Part shown: positions 1 through 7,494 of the stretch, piece by piece
How positions within the stretch are numbered: the stretch's first letter is position 1
Layout of the letters: every line of letters begins with the position of its first letter
Assembly: GCF_020422885.1 (NCBI RefSeq)
Contig: NZ_CP084622.1
Location: 606,001 to 670,000, forward strand
Source of the DNA: Mesobacillus sp. S13
GTDB lineage: Bacteria > Bacillota > Bacilli > Bacillales > Cytobacillaceae
Reading direction: 5' to 3'
DNA length: 64,000 nucleotides
Notes under the pieces: generated by a model
Seen by the model: the letters and a program-made list of their open reading frames with translations, nothing else
What the model was told of the DNA's origin: nothing
Database searches by the model: none
Translations under genes and position numbers: made by a program

Positions 1-711
1 ATAATTCATAGGATTGAAAGCTCTAAAATGAATATGCTTGCACGGTTGATGGTCAGTCCTACCAGAGCCTTTAGCAAAAAAACCTTATCTGAACTTATTT
101 ATAAGCGGGCGGCCAATTATTTTCCGAAAGATATAGCAGGCCTTAGCAACAGCGTTTCCAAGCTTATGGATGATGCCAAAAGCGGAACGATGCTTAATGC
201 AGTGAAAAATAATGCGGGTAGTGTATTGAAAAACGGATTAAGACTTGGAAAATCAAATGCCGCACTGGCCGTACTGATAACAGCGGGAGCCGAGACAATT
301 GGCGCAGGGATTAAAATTACCGAAAATTATAACATGTATAGCGGCGAGAAATTGAAAGAAGAAAACGCGAAAGTGGTAGGCAGTGCCGTATATAAAACGA
401 CGGTTGTTTCTGCAACCTCTGTCGCTGGAGCAGTAGCAGGCGGGGCTCTTCTAAGTGTGTTCGGCCCTGTAGGCACAGTTGTCGGTGCTTCTATCGGAGG
501 GTTTGTAGGCAGCTGGGTTGGCGACAAGATTGCTGACAAAACTCCTGCATGGGTTGATAAAACAGCCCTGCATTTTAAAGATGGAATCCATAAAGGAACC
601 GAGGCGATTGCTTCAGGTGTCAGCAAGGTAAAGGATGGTTTTAATAATGTAAAAGAACATGCTTCAGGCCTTTTGAGCGGAGCAAAATCAATCCTTGGAT
701 TTGGGGGCTAG
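1..711 (+). CDS. C-terminal part of a glycine-zipper protein (YfjB/LXG-toxin-like), 5' end outside window
   Basis: The frame is open from base 1, and the first internal ATG (base 28) has no ribosome site, so this is probably the tail of a larger gene that starts upstream. About residues 130-170 form a glycine-rich hydrophobic stretch (GAVAGGALLSVFGPVGTVVG) typical of membrane-inserting glycine-zipper segments in LXG-type toxins and related secreted proteins. An amphipathic tail rich in Lys and Gly follows. It lies 9 bp upstream of the next gene and is followed by DUF5381-type membrane proteins, an order that recalls the B. subtilis yfjB-yfjE locus, which is linked to type VII-like secretion. 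Toxin function is inference; no catalytic motif is visible. Confidence 0.55.
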   Translation: MIHRIESSKMNMLARLMVSPTRAFSKKTLSELIYKRAANYFPKDIAGLSNSVSKLMDDAKSGTMLNAVKNNAGSVLKNGLRLGKSNAALAVLITAGAETIGAGIKITENYNMYSGEKLKEENAKVVGSAVYKTTVVSATSVAGAVAGGALLSVFGPVGTVVGASIGGFVGSWVGDKIADKTPAWVDKTALHFKDGIHKGTEAIASGVSKVKDGFNNVKEHASGLLSGAKSILGFGG

Positions 712-720
712 GAGGGAAAC

Positions 721-1503
721 ATGGATAAAATTTCACTTTCTATTGAGGAATTAATTTATTGTTTTTACAGCGAAGGATATTTTGAGCAGGGGAATGCCTT
801 GAAGCAGGTTTATTTTGGGGAACTGGACGATGAAAAAATGGATCTTTTGCTGCAAATCTCGACTCGTTCGCTTCTGTCGAAAGATCTCTTGATATACAAA
901 AATCATAAGTTTACGCTAGTGGAAGAGCTGGCAGAGGTCATCTCCATGTTAAATTACTCAGACCAATCAATCAAAGCTTCCCGTCATGGGGAAGAAGGCG
1001 GGGAGGAGTCGGTTTCCTTCCATTTCAATGGAAAGACGGTCCTCCAGCATTCTCTGCTTTATGATGAGCAGGTACATGTTTTTGAAATAGTATCTGCAGA
1101 AATGGCGGGAGAGATCATATCTGGATTTTACCGAATAAGTAATCAAAGCAGTAGCAGCGGATTTGAAATAAGCCAGCCTGAATTCGAACAGATGCTGGAC
1201 TCGCTGGAAGATAATCAAAAGCTCTTCGGTCTCCCTGTGATGGAGGGGGAAAAGCAGCAATTCTATCAAACACTGAAAACAACAAATGGCCAGTTAAATA
1301 CGCTGCTATTTATGGAGTTCACTGAGCAAAAGGAACCAGTAGCAAAGAATGTGGTGTTATTTACAAACGATCGCAAGAATAACTGGATCATTGAAAAAAA
1401 TGAGGATGCTTTTTATGTGAACCAGTGCGATAGCAGTAAAGTGGACCTATTAATCAAAGAAAATGTCATAGAGTCATTGGAAAAGGTGCCATATGGAAAA
1501 TGA
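721..1503 (+). CDS. Hypothetical protein, YfjC-like by position
   Basis: This is a 260-residue soluble, acidic protein without signal peptide or membrane segment. The start is set by a GGAGGG ribosome site a few bases upstream. It sits between the glycine-zipper gene and the first DUF5381-type gene, overlapping the latter by 11 bp, so the three are translationally coupled. In B. subtilis the equivalent slot is held by yfjC, of unknown function. A chaperone, adaptor or immunity role for the upstream protein would fit the order, but no sequence motif shows it. Confidence 0.6.
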   Translation: MDKISLSIEELIYCFYSEGYFEQGNALKQVYFGELDDEKMDLLLQISTRSLLSKDLLIYKNHKFTLVEELAEVISMLNYSDQSIKASRHGEEGGEESVSFHFNGKTVLQHSLLYDEQVHVFEIVSAEMAGEIISGFYRISNQSSSSGFEISQPEFEQMLDSLEDNQKLFGLPVMEGEKQQFYQTLKTTNGQLNTLLFMEFTEQKEPVAKNVVLFTNDRKNNWIIEKNEDAFYVNQCDSSKVDLLIKENVIESLEKVPYGK

Positions 1504-2011
1504 AATGCAAGAGAATAATATAAAAGTTTACGATGATCGAGTAGAGGTAGTTTACACCAGCGGAGGGGCAGGCTGTCTGTTGACTGCTGGCGGTATCATG
1601 TTCTTGGCATCCCTCTTCATCTTATTTTACATAGTTCCTACATCAGGGGTAGTAAGAGCATTTATAGGAGTGATAATTGGAGGCATTGGCTTCTTGTTTA
1701 TCAGCACAATGTTGATAAAAGTGTTAAGAGCTATCCTAACCGGAAAGGCAGTATATACAGTTCAGGATGGATATTTTAAAGGGAAAAACAAGGCAGTCCG
1801 GATTGATGAAATCACAGATATGAAATGGGCTGGCAGTTCATTGAAGTATCTGGCAATCAAAACGACAAATAAAAAGACCGTCAAGTTATCTTCTTATAAC
1901 CTTGTTCCTGAAGAGAAAGTGAACCAGGTGATTAATGATTATGTCGTTCCATATGCGACCCCAGAATTTAAGGAGAACTGGAATAAGCGTATGAGCAATA
2001 AAGGTGCATAA
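1493..2011 (+). CDS. DUF5381-type (YfjD/YfjE-like) membrane protein, copy 1
   Basis: This 172-residue protein has two adjacent transmembrane segments near the N-terminus (about residues 22-44 and 50-72) and a C-terminal cytoplasmic domain containing IDEITDMKWAGSSLKYLAIKT, a signature shared by the next two genes. It starts inside the end of the preceding gene after an AAAAGGTG ribosome site. Family assignment to DUF5381 (B. subtilis YfjD/YfjE) is from recall of the family. The PH-like layout suggests a membrane-anchored accessory or immunity protein, which is inference. Confidence 0.7.
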   Translation: MENEMQENNIKVYDDRVEVVYTSGGAGCLLTAGGIMFLASLFILFYIVPTSGVVRAFIGVIIGGIGFLFISTMLIKVLRAILTGKAVYTVQDGYFKGKNKAVRIDEITDMKWAGSSLKYLAIKTTNKKTVKLSSYNLVPEEKVNQVINDYVVPYATPEFKENWNKRMSNKGA

Positions 2012-2080
2012 CTTTATAGAAGCTTGCAGGCTAAAGCGATTAGCTCTGTAAGCTTTTCTTATGTGAAAGGTGAGCTTTAT

Positions 2081-2587
2081 ATGGAAGAACATAATGTAAA
2101 AGTTTCAGAAGGAAAGGTCGAGATCCTCTACACGAATCCAGGTGCCGGATGCATGGTGTCATCTGCGTTATTTGGTACATTGCTTTCCGCCTTTGTTTTG
2201 TTTGTTGTTGCGCCTGATTCCGGTTTCGTAAGAGGCTTTTTCAGTATCGTGATCGGATTGATCGGACTGATTTTTTCAGGATCCATTTTACTCAAGCTCA
2301 TAAGTGTGATCCTTTCAGGCAAGACATTGTTAACGATTGAGTCTGGACTGTTAAAAGGTCGTAAAGATCATGTTCCAATCAATGAAATCAAAGATATCAA
2401 ATGGGGCGGCTCCAGCTTAAAGTATCTTGTTGTCCAAACCACAAACAAAAAGAAAATCAAATTTCCTACGTATAACCTGGTAGGTGAAGAAAAGGTGAAC
2501 CAGGTTATACAGGAATATCTAGTTCCTCATGCGACACCTGAATTAAAGTTGAATTGGGAAAAGCGCATGGGGAATAAAGGAGCCTGA
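2081..2587 (+). CDS. DUF5381-type (YfjD/YfjE-like) membrane protein, copy 2
   Basis: This 168-residue paralogue of the upstream gene has the same plan: a short cytoplasmic N-terminus (VKVSEGKVEILYT), two membrane helices, then a basic domain with INEIKDIKWGGSSLKYL and a conserved end NWEKRMGNKGA. The frame is open further upstream, but the ATG at 2081 is preceded by AAAGGTGAG at proper distance and aligns with the start of copy 1. It is more diverged from copy 1 than copy 3 is, so it is the older duplicate. Function unknown; likely works with the products upstream. Confidence 0.7.
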   Translation: MEEHNVKVSEGKVEILYTNPGAGCMVSSALFGTLLSAFVLFVVAPDSGFVRGFFSIVIGLIGLIFSGSILLKLISVILSGKTLLTIESGLLKGRKDHVPINEIKDIKWGGSSLKYLVVQTTNKKKIKFPTYNLVGEEKVNQVIQEYLVPHATPELKLNWEKRMGNKGA

Positions 2588-2707
2588 GTGTGAGACTTAG
2601 GGACACAGGGACGGTATATTGTCCCATTCGGGAGTTGAAATAAGGAGCCTTTTGTTTCTTTTTCGTAATTGCTTTAGGAAGAAACTATGCTTCTAAATTA
2701 ATCCAAT

Positions 2708-3299
2708 AAAATGTCATATAGTCATTGGAAAAGGTGCCATATGGAAAATGAAATGCAAGAGAATAATATAAAAGTTTACGATGATCGAGTTGAAGTAGTC
2801 TATACCAGCGGAGGGGCAGGTTGTCTGTTGACTGGTGGCGGTATCATGCCCTCTTCATCTTATTTTACATAGTTCCTACATCAGGGGTAGTAAGAGCATT
2901 TATAGGAGTTATAATTGGGGGCATTGGCTTCTTGCTTATCAGCACAATGTTGATAAAAGTGTTAAGAGCTATCCTAACCGGTAAGGCAGTATACACGGTT
3001 CAGGATGGGTATTTTAAAGGAAAAAACAAGGCAGTTCGAATTGATGAAATCACAGATATGAAATGGACTGGCAGTTCATTGAAGTATCTCGCCATCAAAA
3101 CGATAAACAAGAAGACAATCAAATTATCTTCTTACAATCTCGTTCCAGTAGAAAAAGTGAACAAGGTGATCGATGATTATGTAATTCCATATGCGATCCC
3201 AGAATTTAAGCAGAACTGGAATAAGCGTATGAGCAATAGAGGCGCATAAGATTATAGAAGCTTGCAGGCTAAAGCAATTAGCTCTGTAAGCTTTACTTC
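2708..3299 (+). repeat. Segmental duplication of 1460-2057
   Basis: About 590 bp are duplicated from copy 1. The copy includes the last ~30 bp of the preceding YfjC-like gene (GTCATTGGAAAAGGTGCC) and the 3' flank (AGAAGCTTGCAGGCTAAAGC). Because the duplicate carries a fragment of the upstream gene, the direction of copying was from 1460-2057 to here. A GGGACA...TGTCCC dyad lies just before it at about 2600-2628. Confidence 0.85.
2741..3249 (+). pseudogene. DUF5381-type copy 3, frameshifted by a 10-bp deletion
   Basis: The sequence aligns nearly base for base with copy 1, including its start at 2741 and the ribosome site. The ten bases TTCTTGGCAT present in copy 1 are missing after base 2848. 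Translation from the native start therefore ends at a TAG about seven codons later, leaving roughly 43 residues and losing both membrane helices. The remaining frame stays open as a 142-codon ORF that begins only with an unsupported TTG at 2821. Substitutions downstream are mostly conservative, so inactivation looks recent. Confidence 0.85.
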
Positions 3300-3364
3300 T
3301 ATATGGATGTGAAAAGGCTAAGTAGGAAGCAGCTCATATATTAAAACTAAGTTGGTGAACAAAC

Positions 3365-3445
3365 GTACTTAAATTTTTAGGGTGTGTTGATCTAAGGAAG
3401 GATTGCCGCCCTTTTTTAGGGGATTTTACATAAGGGCAGTTTAGT
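3365..3445 (+). repeat. R1 intergenic repeat copy with terminator hairpin
   Basis: This copy contains GGGTGTGTTGATCTAAGGAA and then a T-run (CCCTTTTTTAGG), followed by GGGCAGTTTAGTTCA. It is a degenerate member of the repeat described at 7962-8043. The stretch 3250-3506 holds nothing else recognisable besides the duplicated flank. Confidence 0.6.
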
Positions 3446-3506
3446 TCACTAAGGAATAACAAAAATAATGAGCATTTACTAAAAATAAGATTAAACGGAG
3501 GTTGAG

Positions 3507-3971
3507 ATGCGAAAAGTTTATCTAGATAGAACCGAACTAATGGGAGCCATAAATATAAATTTAAAAGATACAGAGGTTATACCAGCAGGTACAACAATTT
3601 ATCCTATGAGTGTTAATCATAAAAATGAGGAGTATCAAAAATATGCTAACGATTATGATATTCAATTTATCTTTGACGATGATATTCCACATATAGAATT
3701 TTATACGGTTCCATATGTAGATATTATGGCAAAAGATAGTAAAGGTGGGTTTATCGGAACTGTTGGTAAACAATGTGATTTGAAAAGTGACGCACCAATT
3801 TGTTATATCAATAGGCATTTAGAGTGCTTGATAATTTCTGTAAACGGAGAAGATTTTCTGAGTAACATAGGAACCTGGCAAGACAACTTGAAACCCTATG
3901 GTAAAATTACGGTTTATCGTTCGAAAGCAGAAGCAGAAATGGAACTAGAGTTTATCGATTTGCCTGTTTAA
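3507..3971 (+). CDS. Hypothetical protein, 154 aa
   Basis: This is a soluble, Asp/Ile/Tyr-rich protein with two or three cysteines (QCDLKSDAPICY, HLEC). The start is set by CGGAGGTTGAG directly before ATG. No signal peptide, membrane segment or family motif is recognised. It stands alone between two copies of the R1 repeat in the AT-rich accessory zone, directly after the Yfj-like cluster. A role as an immunity-type protein is possible from that position but nothing in the sequence shows it. Confidence 0.6.
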   Translation: MRKVYLDRTELMGAININLKDTEVIPAGTTIYPMSVNHKNEEYQKYANDYDIQFIFDDDIPHIEFYTVPYVDIMAKDSKGGFIGTVGKQCDLKSDAPICYINRHLECLIISVNGEDFLSNIGTWQDNLKPYGKITVYRSKAEAEMELEFIDLPV

Positions 3972-4007
3972 AAGTCCACCATCCTTATATATTCATATTC
4001 AACGAGA

Positions 4008-4082
4008 GTGTTGATGCGGAAGGGTTACACGCTTTTTTGCTGAACTACTTATTGAACAAACGAAGCAGGGATTTTTAAGAAG
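4008..4082 (+). repeat. R1 intergenic repeat copy
   Basis: The copy carries GAGTGTTGATGCGGAAGGGT followed by a T-run, then CTTATTGAACAAACGAAGCA. The hairpin and T-tract can act as a terminator for the 3507-3971 gene. Confidence 0.6.
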
Positions 4083-4120
4083 AAAGTGTATTTGTTTCAA
4101 AATAGATACATTTTACGCAT

Positions 4121-4145
4121 TAAAAAAACTGCTATTTTCTAGCAG
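4121..4145 (-). terminator. Rho-independent terminator of the 4132-4284 gene
   Basis: On the minus strand CTGCTA-GAAAA-TAGCAG is followed by seven T residues. The hairpin includes the stop codon of the small gene. Confidence 0.75.
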
Positions 4146-4284
4146 TCATAGATAATGCCCTACGGAGTAGAAGAATGTCTTGATGAATAGCATTACGTAC
4201 TTGGTTATCGCTACAGTTTTTGAAATCTTCTTGTAGACGTCCAAGTTCTCTAATAAATAGTAAGTATTCATCCTTACTAAGCAT
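4132..4284 (-). CDS. Small hypothetical protein, 50 aa
   Basis: The minus strand encodes a 50-residue protein beginning MLSKDEYLLFIRELGRLQED and ending in ALSMTARK. The ATG at 4284 follows an AAGGAGTAA ribosome site at ideal spacing, and the stop lies inside a clean terminator hairpin, so the unit is a complete monocistronic gene. It is predicted helical, charged and soluble. No family is recognised. It runs against its neighbours in the accessory zone. Confidence 0.65.
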   Translation of the reverse strand: MLSKDEYLLFIRELGRLQEDFKNCSDNQVRNAIHQDILLLRRALSMTARK

Positions 4285-4491
4285 AGTGTACTTACTCCTT
4301 TACATAGGAAAAAAACACTATGTCTGTACAGGCTAACACTTATACATAGTATTTACAACTTTAATGGTTCATTTAGGCTGCTAATGAGTTCGAAGACATT
4401 CTACCCAGTCTGGAGTCGAAATAGAACGGTGGTTTTAGTAGAAGAGCAAATCTATAAAAGGGCTTGGTTTGGCCCAATAAGGGGGAATTAG

Positions 4492-4875
4492 ATGAAAAAG
4501 GTTGGATTTATACTAGGTATAGCATTAGGTATGATAGCTGTGTTCATATTTGTAAATAAATTATACTATCCCTCTCTTCCAATAGAGAATGTATCAGCAA
4601 AAGAAGCCATTGATCAACTAAAAGAATCGGAAAGTAAAATAGCAGAAATTGCAGTAGAAGGCGATTCTATTTGGTATATCACAAGAAGTGAGAACAAAGG
4701 TATATCGATTGCTGATGAAACGATCAAACAAATGATTGGTTCAAATGGATGGGAATTTAAAGAAAAAGATGGTGCTGGCCTGTTCTTTGAAAAAGACGGA
4801 AGGAGATTAATTGCCACCACTCAAATGTGGACTAGTAATTATGTTCTTGTTAAAATCCCAGGTGATTTTAAATAG
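4492..4875 (+). CDS. Membrane-anchored hypothetical protein, 127 aa
   Basis: An N-terminal hydrophobic helix (about residues 4-22, VGFILGIALGMIAVFIFVNK) without a clear cleavage site anchors an extracellular domain of about 100 residues. The domain contains YITRSENKGISIADETIKQM and a C-terminal beta-rich part. The start follows AGGGGGAATTAG. No family is recognised. The stretch 4285-4491 upstream holds only promoter-like AT-rich DNA. Confidence 0.6.
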   Translation: MKKVGFILGIALGMIAVFIFVNKLYYPSLPIENVSAKEAIDQLKESESKIAEIAVEGDSIWYITRSENKGISIADETIKQMIGSNGWEFKEKDGAGLFFEKDGRRLIATTQMWTSNYVLVKIPGDFK

Positions 4876-4973
4876 TCAATAACGAGGGAGTTTAGTGAAA
4901 GAAAAAATAATGTTTATTTGAAAAATTTAGTTGAACTAAAAGGTCATAATAAGTTGAAAAAGGTGTGATCTTT

Positions 4974-5429
4974 GTGAAACAAACATTATTTTTCATCGCA
5001 TTCATTTCTTTACCATTACTTTTGGGATTAGTTAAGGAAAAACAAGATGCGTGTCTTCTTTGTAAAGAATGCTACGATATAGCTTGGGATGATGGATATG
5101 GACTGGGATTGGCAACAGGGGAAATACGTGAAAGATATAGTATCGTTCGAACCCTTTTAAAAATGGGGAAAACAGACAAAGAAATCGTTCAAATGGCAAC
5201 AACCAGCTATGTTGAGCTAAAAGACATAAAAAATCAGCTTAAAGAGTATAATGGTTTTTTTGAATTTGAAGTAACCAGGTTTGAACTTATCAGGACTCTA
5301 TTAATAGAAGGCAAATCAAATGAAGAAATTGTCCAAAAAGCACATACCAGTTTTTATGAATTAGAGCAGGTTAAAAAACGACTTAAACAGTACAATGGAA
5401 AATTCAAATGGGAAGTGCGCGGGCAATAA
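4974..5429 (+). CDS. Hypothetical protein with two 39-residue internal repeats
   Basis: After an N-terminal hydrophobic segment (residues 2-20) and two closely spaced cysteines (CLLCKEC), the protein repeats a unit twice: RTLLKMGKTDKEIVQMATTS...YNG and RTLLIEGKSNEEIVQKAHTS...YNG. Each unit resembles a helix-turn-helix of the kind seen in resolvase-like and flagellar regulator tails. A GTG at 4965 is possible, but the AAAAAGG ribosome site is better placed for the GTG at 4974. Function unknown; the repeat could be a small protein- or DNA-binding module. Confidence 0.55.
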   Translation: MKQTLFFIAFISLPLLLGLVKEKQDACLLCKECYDIAWDDGYGLGLATGEIRERYSIVRTLLKMGKTDKEIVQMATTSYVELKDIKNQLKEYNGFFEFEVTRFELIRTLLIEGKSNEEIVQKAHTSFYELEQVKKRLKQYNGKFKWEVRGQ

Positions 5430-5487
5430 TCCAGGAAGGATTATTGCCCTATTTGTTGAATTCCTTATTAAACAAAAGAAGGAGAAT
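5425..5487 (+). repeat. R1 intergenic repeat copy
   Basis: The hairpin GCAATAATCC/GGATTATTGC with CCTATTTG follows the stop codon. It is followed by the R1 right half TTGAATTCCTTATTAAACAA and a degraded TAGTTAAA end. It probably terminates the preceding gene. Confidence 0.65.
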
Positions 5488-5522
5488 AGTTAAAGAAGCT
5501 TTTTGAAAAGGAGTGGTGCGGT

Positions 5523-5738
5523 TTGAATGAAAGATTTAATAAAGAACAATTAATTAATTTAAGAATTAAGTGGAGTTTAATTTATCTTTTTACCTTGGTA
5601 TTTCTGACTATTGCAATATACTTTATTGTTGATTCTATCTCATTTAAAGGGATATTTGATGAATTTGAACCAGTATGTATGCTACTTTCTCTAATAGCAT
5701 CACATTTGATTACTACCAAGATCTTGAATAATCAATAG
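5523..5738 (+). CDS. Small two-helix membrane protein, 71 aa
   Basis: Two transmembrane segments are visible, at about residues 16-37 and 47-64, with a charged N-terminus (MNERFNKEQL). The TTG start is preceded by AAAAGGAGTGG about ten bases away. No family is recognised. It is another single orphan gene between R1 copies. Confidence 0.5.
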   Translation: MNERFNKEQLINLRIKWSLIYLFTLVFLTIAIYFIVDSISFKGIFDEFEPVCMLLSLIASHLITTKILNNQ

Positions 5739-5741
5739 ATT

Positions 5742-5800
5742 GCATTTGAACTAACTGGGTGCCTGGATTCAGAGCGGGTTAACCCATTTTTTTATAATAT
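5742..5800 (+). repeat. R1 intergenic repeat copy, left half
   Basis: The copy starts with the end-type sequence TTGAACTAACTGGGTGCCTG, then GGGTTAACCCATTTTTTTATA. It shows the best-preserved left end of the repeat family. Confidence 0.6.
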
Positions 5801-5877
5801 CCGTATTTAACATAAGAGGCAGTAATGTTTAATTAGCAAGTCACAGATGGGTAGTAGACTCCTTTAGTTCAACAAAA

Positions 5878-5905
5878 AGAGTGAATTAAAACATTAATTC
5901 ACTCT
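5878..5905. terminator. Bidirectional terminator
   Basis: The dyad AGAGTGAATTA...TAATTCACTCT lies after the DUF2164 gene. On the minus strand it is followed by TTTTT. Confidence 0.75.
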
Positions 5906-5914
5906 AAATAAATT

Positions 5915-6160
5915 CTATCTTTTTATAGGACGTTCAAGGGTGAGTATCTCTTCTTCTATTGATGAAAACTGTTGTTCTAACACATGCTTGGCATCCAAAA
6001 CAGCAACATTATAAAAATGAGGAGCAAGAGACTCTTTGAAAAAGTCTAAGACTCTTTCTGCAGCAAATTCAGTTAAATCTTCCCCTTTTTCCCTTGAAAA
6101 AAAATCTTGGATGTCAGCAATCATTAATTGTTGTTGTTCTTTCGTTAGTTTTATAAACAT
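5915..6160 (-). CDS. DUF2164 domain protein
   Basis: This 81-residue protein matches the DUF2164 family in length and layout: KEQQQLMIADIQDFFSREKG, then DLTEFAAERVLDFFKESLAPHFYN, and a C-terminal helix. The family is widespread in Bacillaceae and its function is unknown. The start is ATG after GGAGTG on the minus strand. It has its own terminator and no operon partners. Confidence 0.75.
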   Translation of the reverse strand: MFIKLTKEQQQLMIADIQDFFSREKGEDLTEFAAERVLDFFKESLAPHFYNVAVLDAKHVLEQQFSSIEEEILTLERPIKR

Positions 6161-6342
6161 TCAAAAACACTCCTTTAAATAAATTTCATTTCTAACTATA
6201 CAAGGAGGATATAATAAATTGCAGACTTAAAAAAATATTAATTTTATGTACAGTAAAGGTATTACGCAGTTCGAAGATGCTGTTCAGTCGAAAACATTAG
6301 AGTAAAGATGCAGGTTAGTGAAATAAACATGTAAATAAATAT

Positions 6343-6418
6343 GGTAAGTGATGTGTAAAAAGTATTTGACACATCACTTACCTTGTTTTAACATTAAGGT
6401 GTAAAAAGTGTTTTACAC
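6343..6418 (+). promoter_or_regulatory. Promoter with two operator palindromes upstream of the Xre gene
   Basis: TTGACA (6366-6371), a 17-bp spacer and TAACAT (6389-6394) form a sigma-A promoter. The dyad GTGTAAAA-AGTG-TTTTACAC occurs at 6399-6418 and nearly identically as GTGTAAAAAGTATTTGACAC at 6353-6372, overlapping the -35 box. The second is extended to a 14-bp perfect arm pair (GGTAAGTGATGTGT). The placement fits autorepression by the Xre protein encoded directly downstream. Confidence 0.8.
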
Positions 6419-6442
6419 TTTGGCGATTTGGTGGTGAAATTC

Positions 6443-6655
6443 ATGGAAAATCTGATTAAAGAGTATCGAGAAAAGAAGGGGTTTTCACAAGGAAAGTTAG
6501 CTGAACTCTGTAGCGTGAGTAGGCAAACAATCAACGCTATTGAAAATAATAAATATGACCCAAGTTTGACGCTCGCATTTCAATTAGCAAATAGTTTAAG
6601 TGTGACTGTTGACCAACTTTTCTTATATGAATCGAAAGGGGATGTGAAAAAATGA
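6443..6655 (+). CDS. Xre-family HTH transcriptional regulator (YozG/YgzD-like)
   Basis: The 70-residue protein is almost only a helix-turn-helix: IKEYREKKGFSQGKLAELCS then VSRQTINAIENNKYDPSLTL. The frame opens at a TTG at 6428, but GGTGGTG is correctly spaced from the ATG at 6443. It overlaps the next gene by ATGA. Small Xre repressors of this type are typically co-transcribed with an integral membrane protein that they regulate. Two matched palindromes at its promoter suggest autoregulation. Confidence 0.85.
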   Translation: MENLIKEYREKKGFSQGKLAELCSVSRQTINAIENNKYDPSLTLAFQLANSLSVTVDQLFLYESKGDVKK

Positions 6656-7038
6656 GTAAGAAAGACCTTGTAGGTTTATTATTTTTAATTGCCATTACTA
6701 TGTATTTTGGAGGAACATTACTAAGTTATATTGTGATAGATGGTGCAACATACGGTGTAACGGAGTTTCTTTTAATTATTGCTTTAGTAGTAGCTTGGGG
6801 ACAGTTTTTTACATGGGGAACTCGAAAAGAAGTACAAAGAGATGAAATGGGCAAACAAATAATTAAGAGTAGTGCTTACGTTAGTTATTATGTTGTATTT
6901 TATTCCCTGTTAATACTTTGGGTTGTTGACTTCTTCTTTATTAGTAAAGGAGGAAACTTTTTATTATTTATTGCCTTATGCTTAGCGTATATAACTTATC
7001 CGATTATTCAGTTTGTATTAGTGAAAAAACATATATAA
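6652..7038 (+). CDS. Four-helix membrane protein paired with the Xre regulator
   Basis: The 128-residue integral membrane protein has four predicted transmembrane segments, with a polar loop TRKEVQRDEMGKQIIKSSAY between the second and third. That loop is typical of the DUF2178-like/YvaZ-like proteins found downstream of small Xre repressors. The start overlaps the regulator stop by four bases. The role is unknown; a second, diverged pair is at 40191-40792. Confidence 0.7.
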   Translation: MSKKDLVGLLFLIAITMYFGGTLLSYIVIDGATYGVTEFLLIIALVVAWGQFFTWGTRKEVQRDEMGKQIIKSSAYVSYYVVFYSLLILWVVDFFFISKGGNFLLFIALCLAYITYPIIQFVLVKKHI

Positions 7039-7051
7039 TGATATCCTTATC

Positions 7052-7124
7052 TTCAGCTAACAGGTGCGTTGATCCAACAAGGATTAAGCACCTTTTTTGA
7101 TGAATTCCTTATTGAACTAGCAAT
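7052..7124 (+). repeat. R1 intergenic repeat copy
   Basis: The copy reads CAGCTAACAGGTGCGTTGAT, then GGATTAAGCACC with a T-run, then GAATTCCTTATTGAACTA. The hairpin GGTGCGTTGATCC/GGATTAAGCACC makes a terminator for the Xre/membrane pair. Its right edge meets the truncated SRPBCC remnant. Confidence 0.75.
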
Positions 7125-7407
7125 TCACTTTGGGATTAGACAAAGGCTGACTGCGAAAGTAACTATAATGGAAAAGCCTCATAAATTTGTGGATGTAATG
7201 ATTAAAGGAGCTTTTCAATCCTTTGTTCATATTCACGAGTTTATCGAACAAACGGACGGAACAATGATGATCGATATATTTCAGTATAAGTCACCACTAG
7301 GTATATTTGGAACAGTTGCAGATAAGTTGTTTTTAGAGAAGTATATGAGTGTATTTATTGCAACTCGTGCAAAAGAATTGAAAAGGATAGCTGAGAATTT
7401 AGCTTAA
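7117..7407 (+). pseudogene. SRPBCC-family protein remnant, N-terminus lost
   Basis: The C-terminal ~95 residues match the end of SRPBCC (polyketide-cyclase/START-like) ligand-binding proteins: HFGIRQRLTAKVTIMEKPHK, then GAFQSFVHIHEFIEQTDGT and IFGTVADKLFLEKYM. Normal length is about 150 residues. The missing first third is replaced exactly by an R1 repeat copy, through which the frame happens to stay open back to a TTG at 7069 that lies inside the terminator hairpin. Expression is unlikely. Confidence 0.75.
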
Positions 7408-7411
7408 CATT

Positions 7412-7450
7412 ACTCCTATTAAACAAACGAAGCAGGATAGTTGAAAAAGG
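7412..7450 (+). repeat. R1 intergenic repeat, right half only
   Basis: CTATTAAACAAACGAAGCAG followed by GATAGTTGAAAAAGG is the right end of the R1 repeat without its hairpin half. Its position after the SRPBCC remnant means the remnant is flanked by two R1 pieces. Confidence 0.6.
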
Positions 7451-7494
7451 TTTACAATTATTTGGTAAAGTAAACATAGAAGGGAGATAGATAA

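Noticed and set aside
7069..7123. N-terminal extension of the SRPBCC frame
   Set aside because: The codons lie inside an R1 terminator hairpin; the open frame is accidental and the start unsupported.
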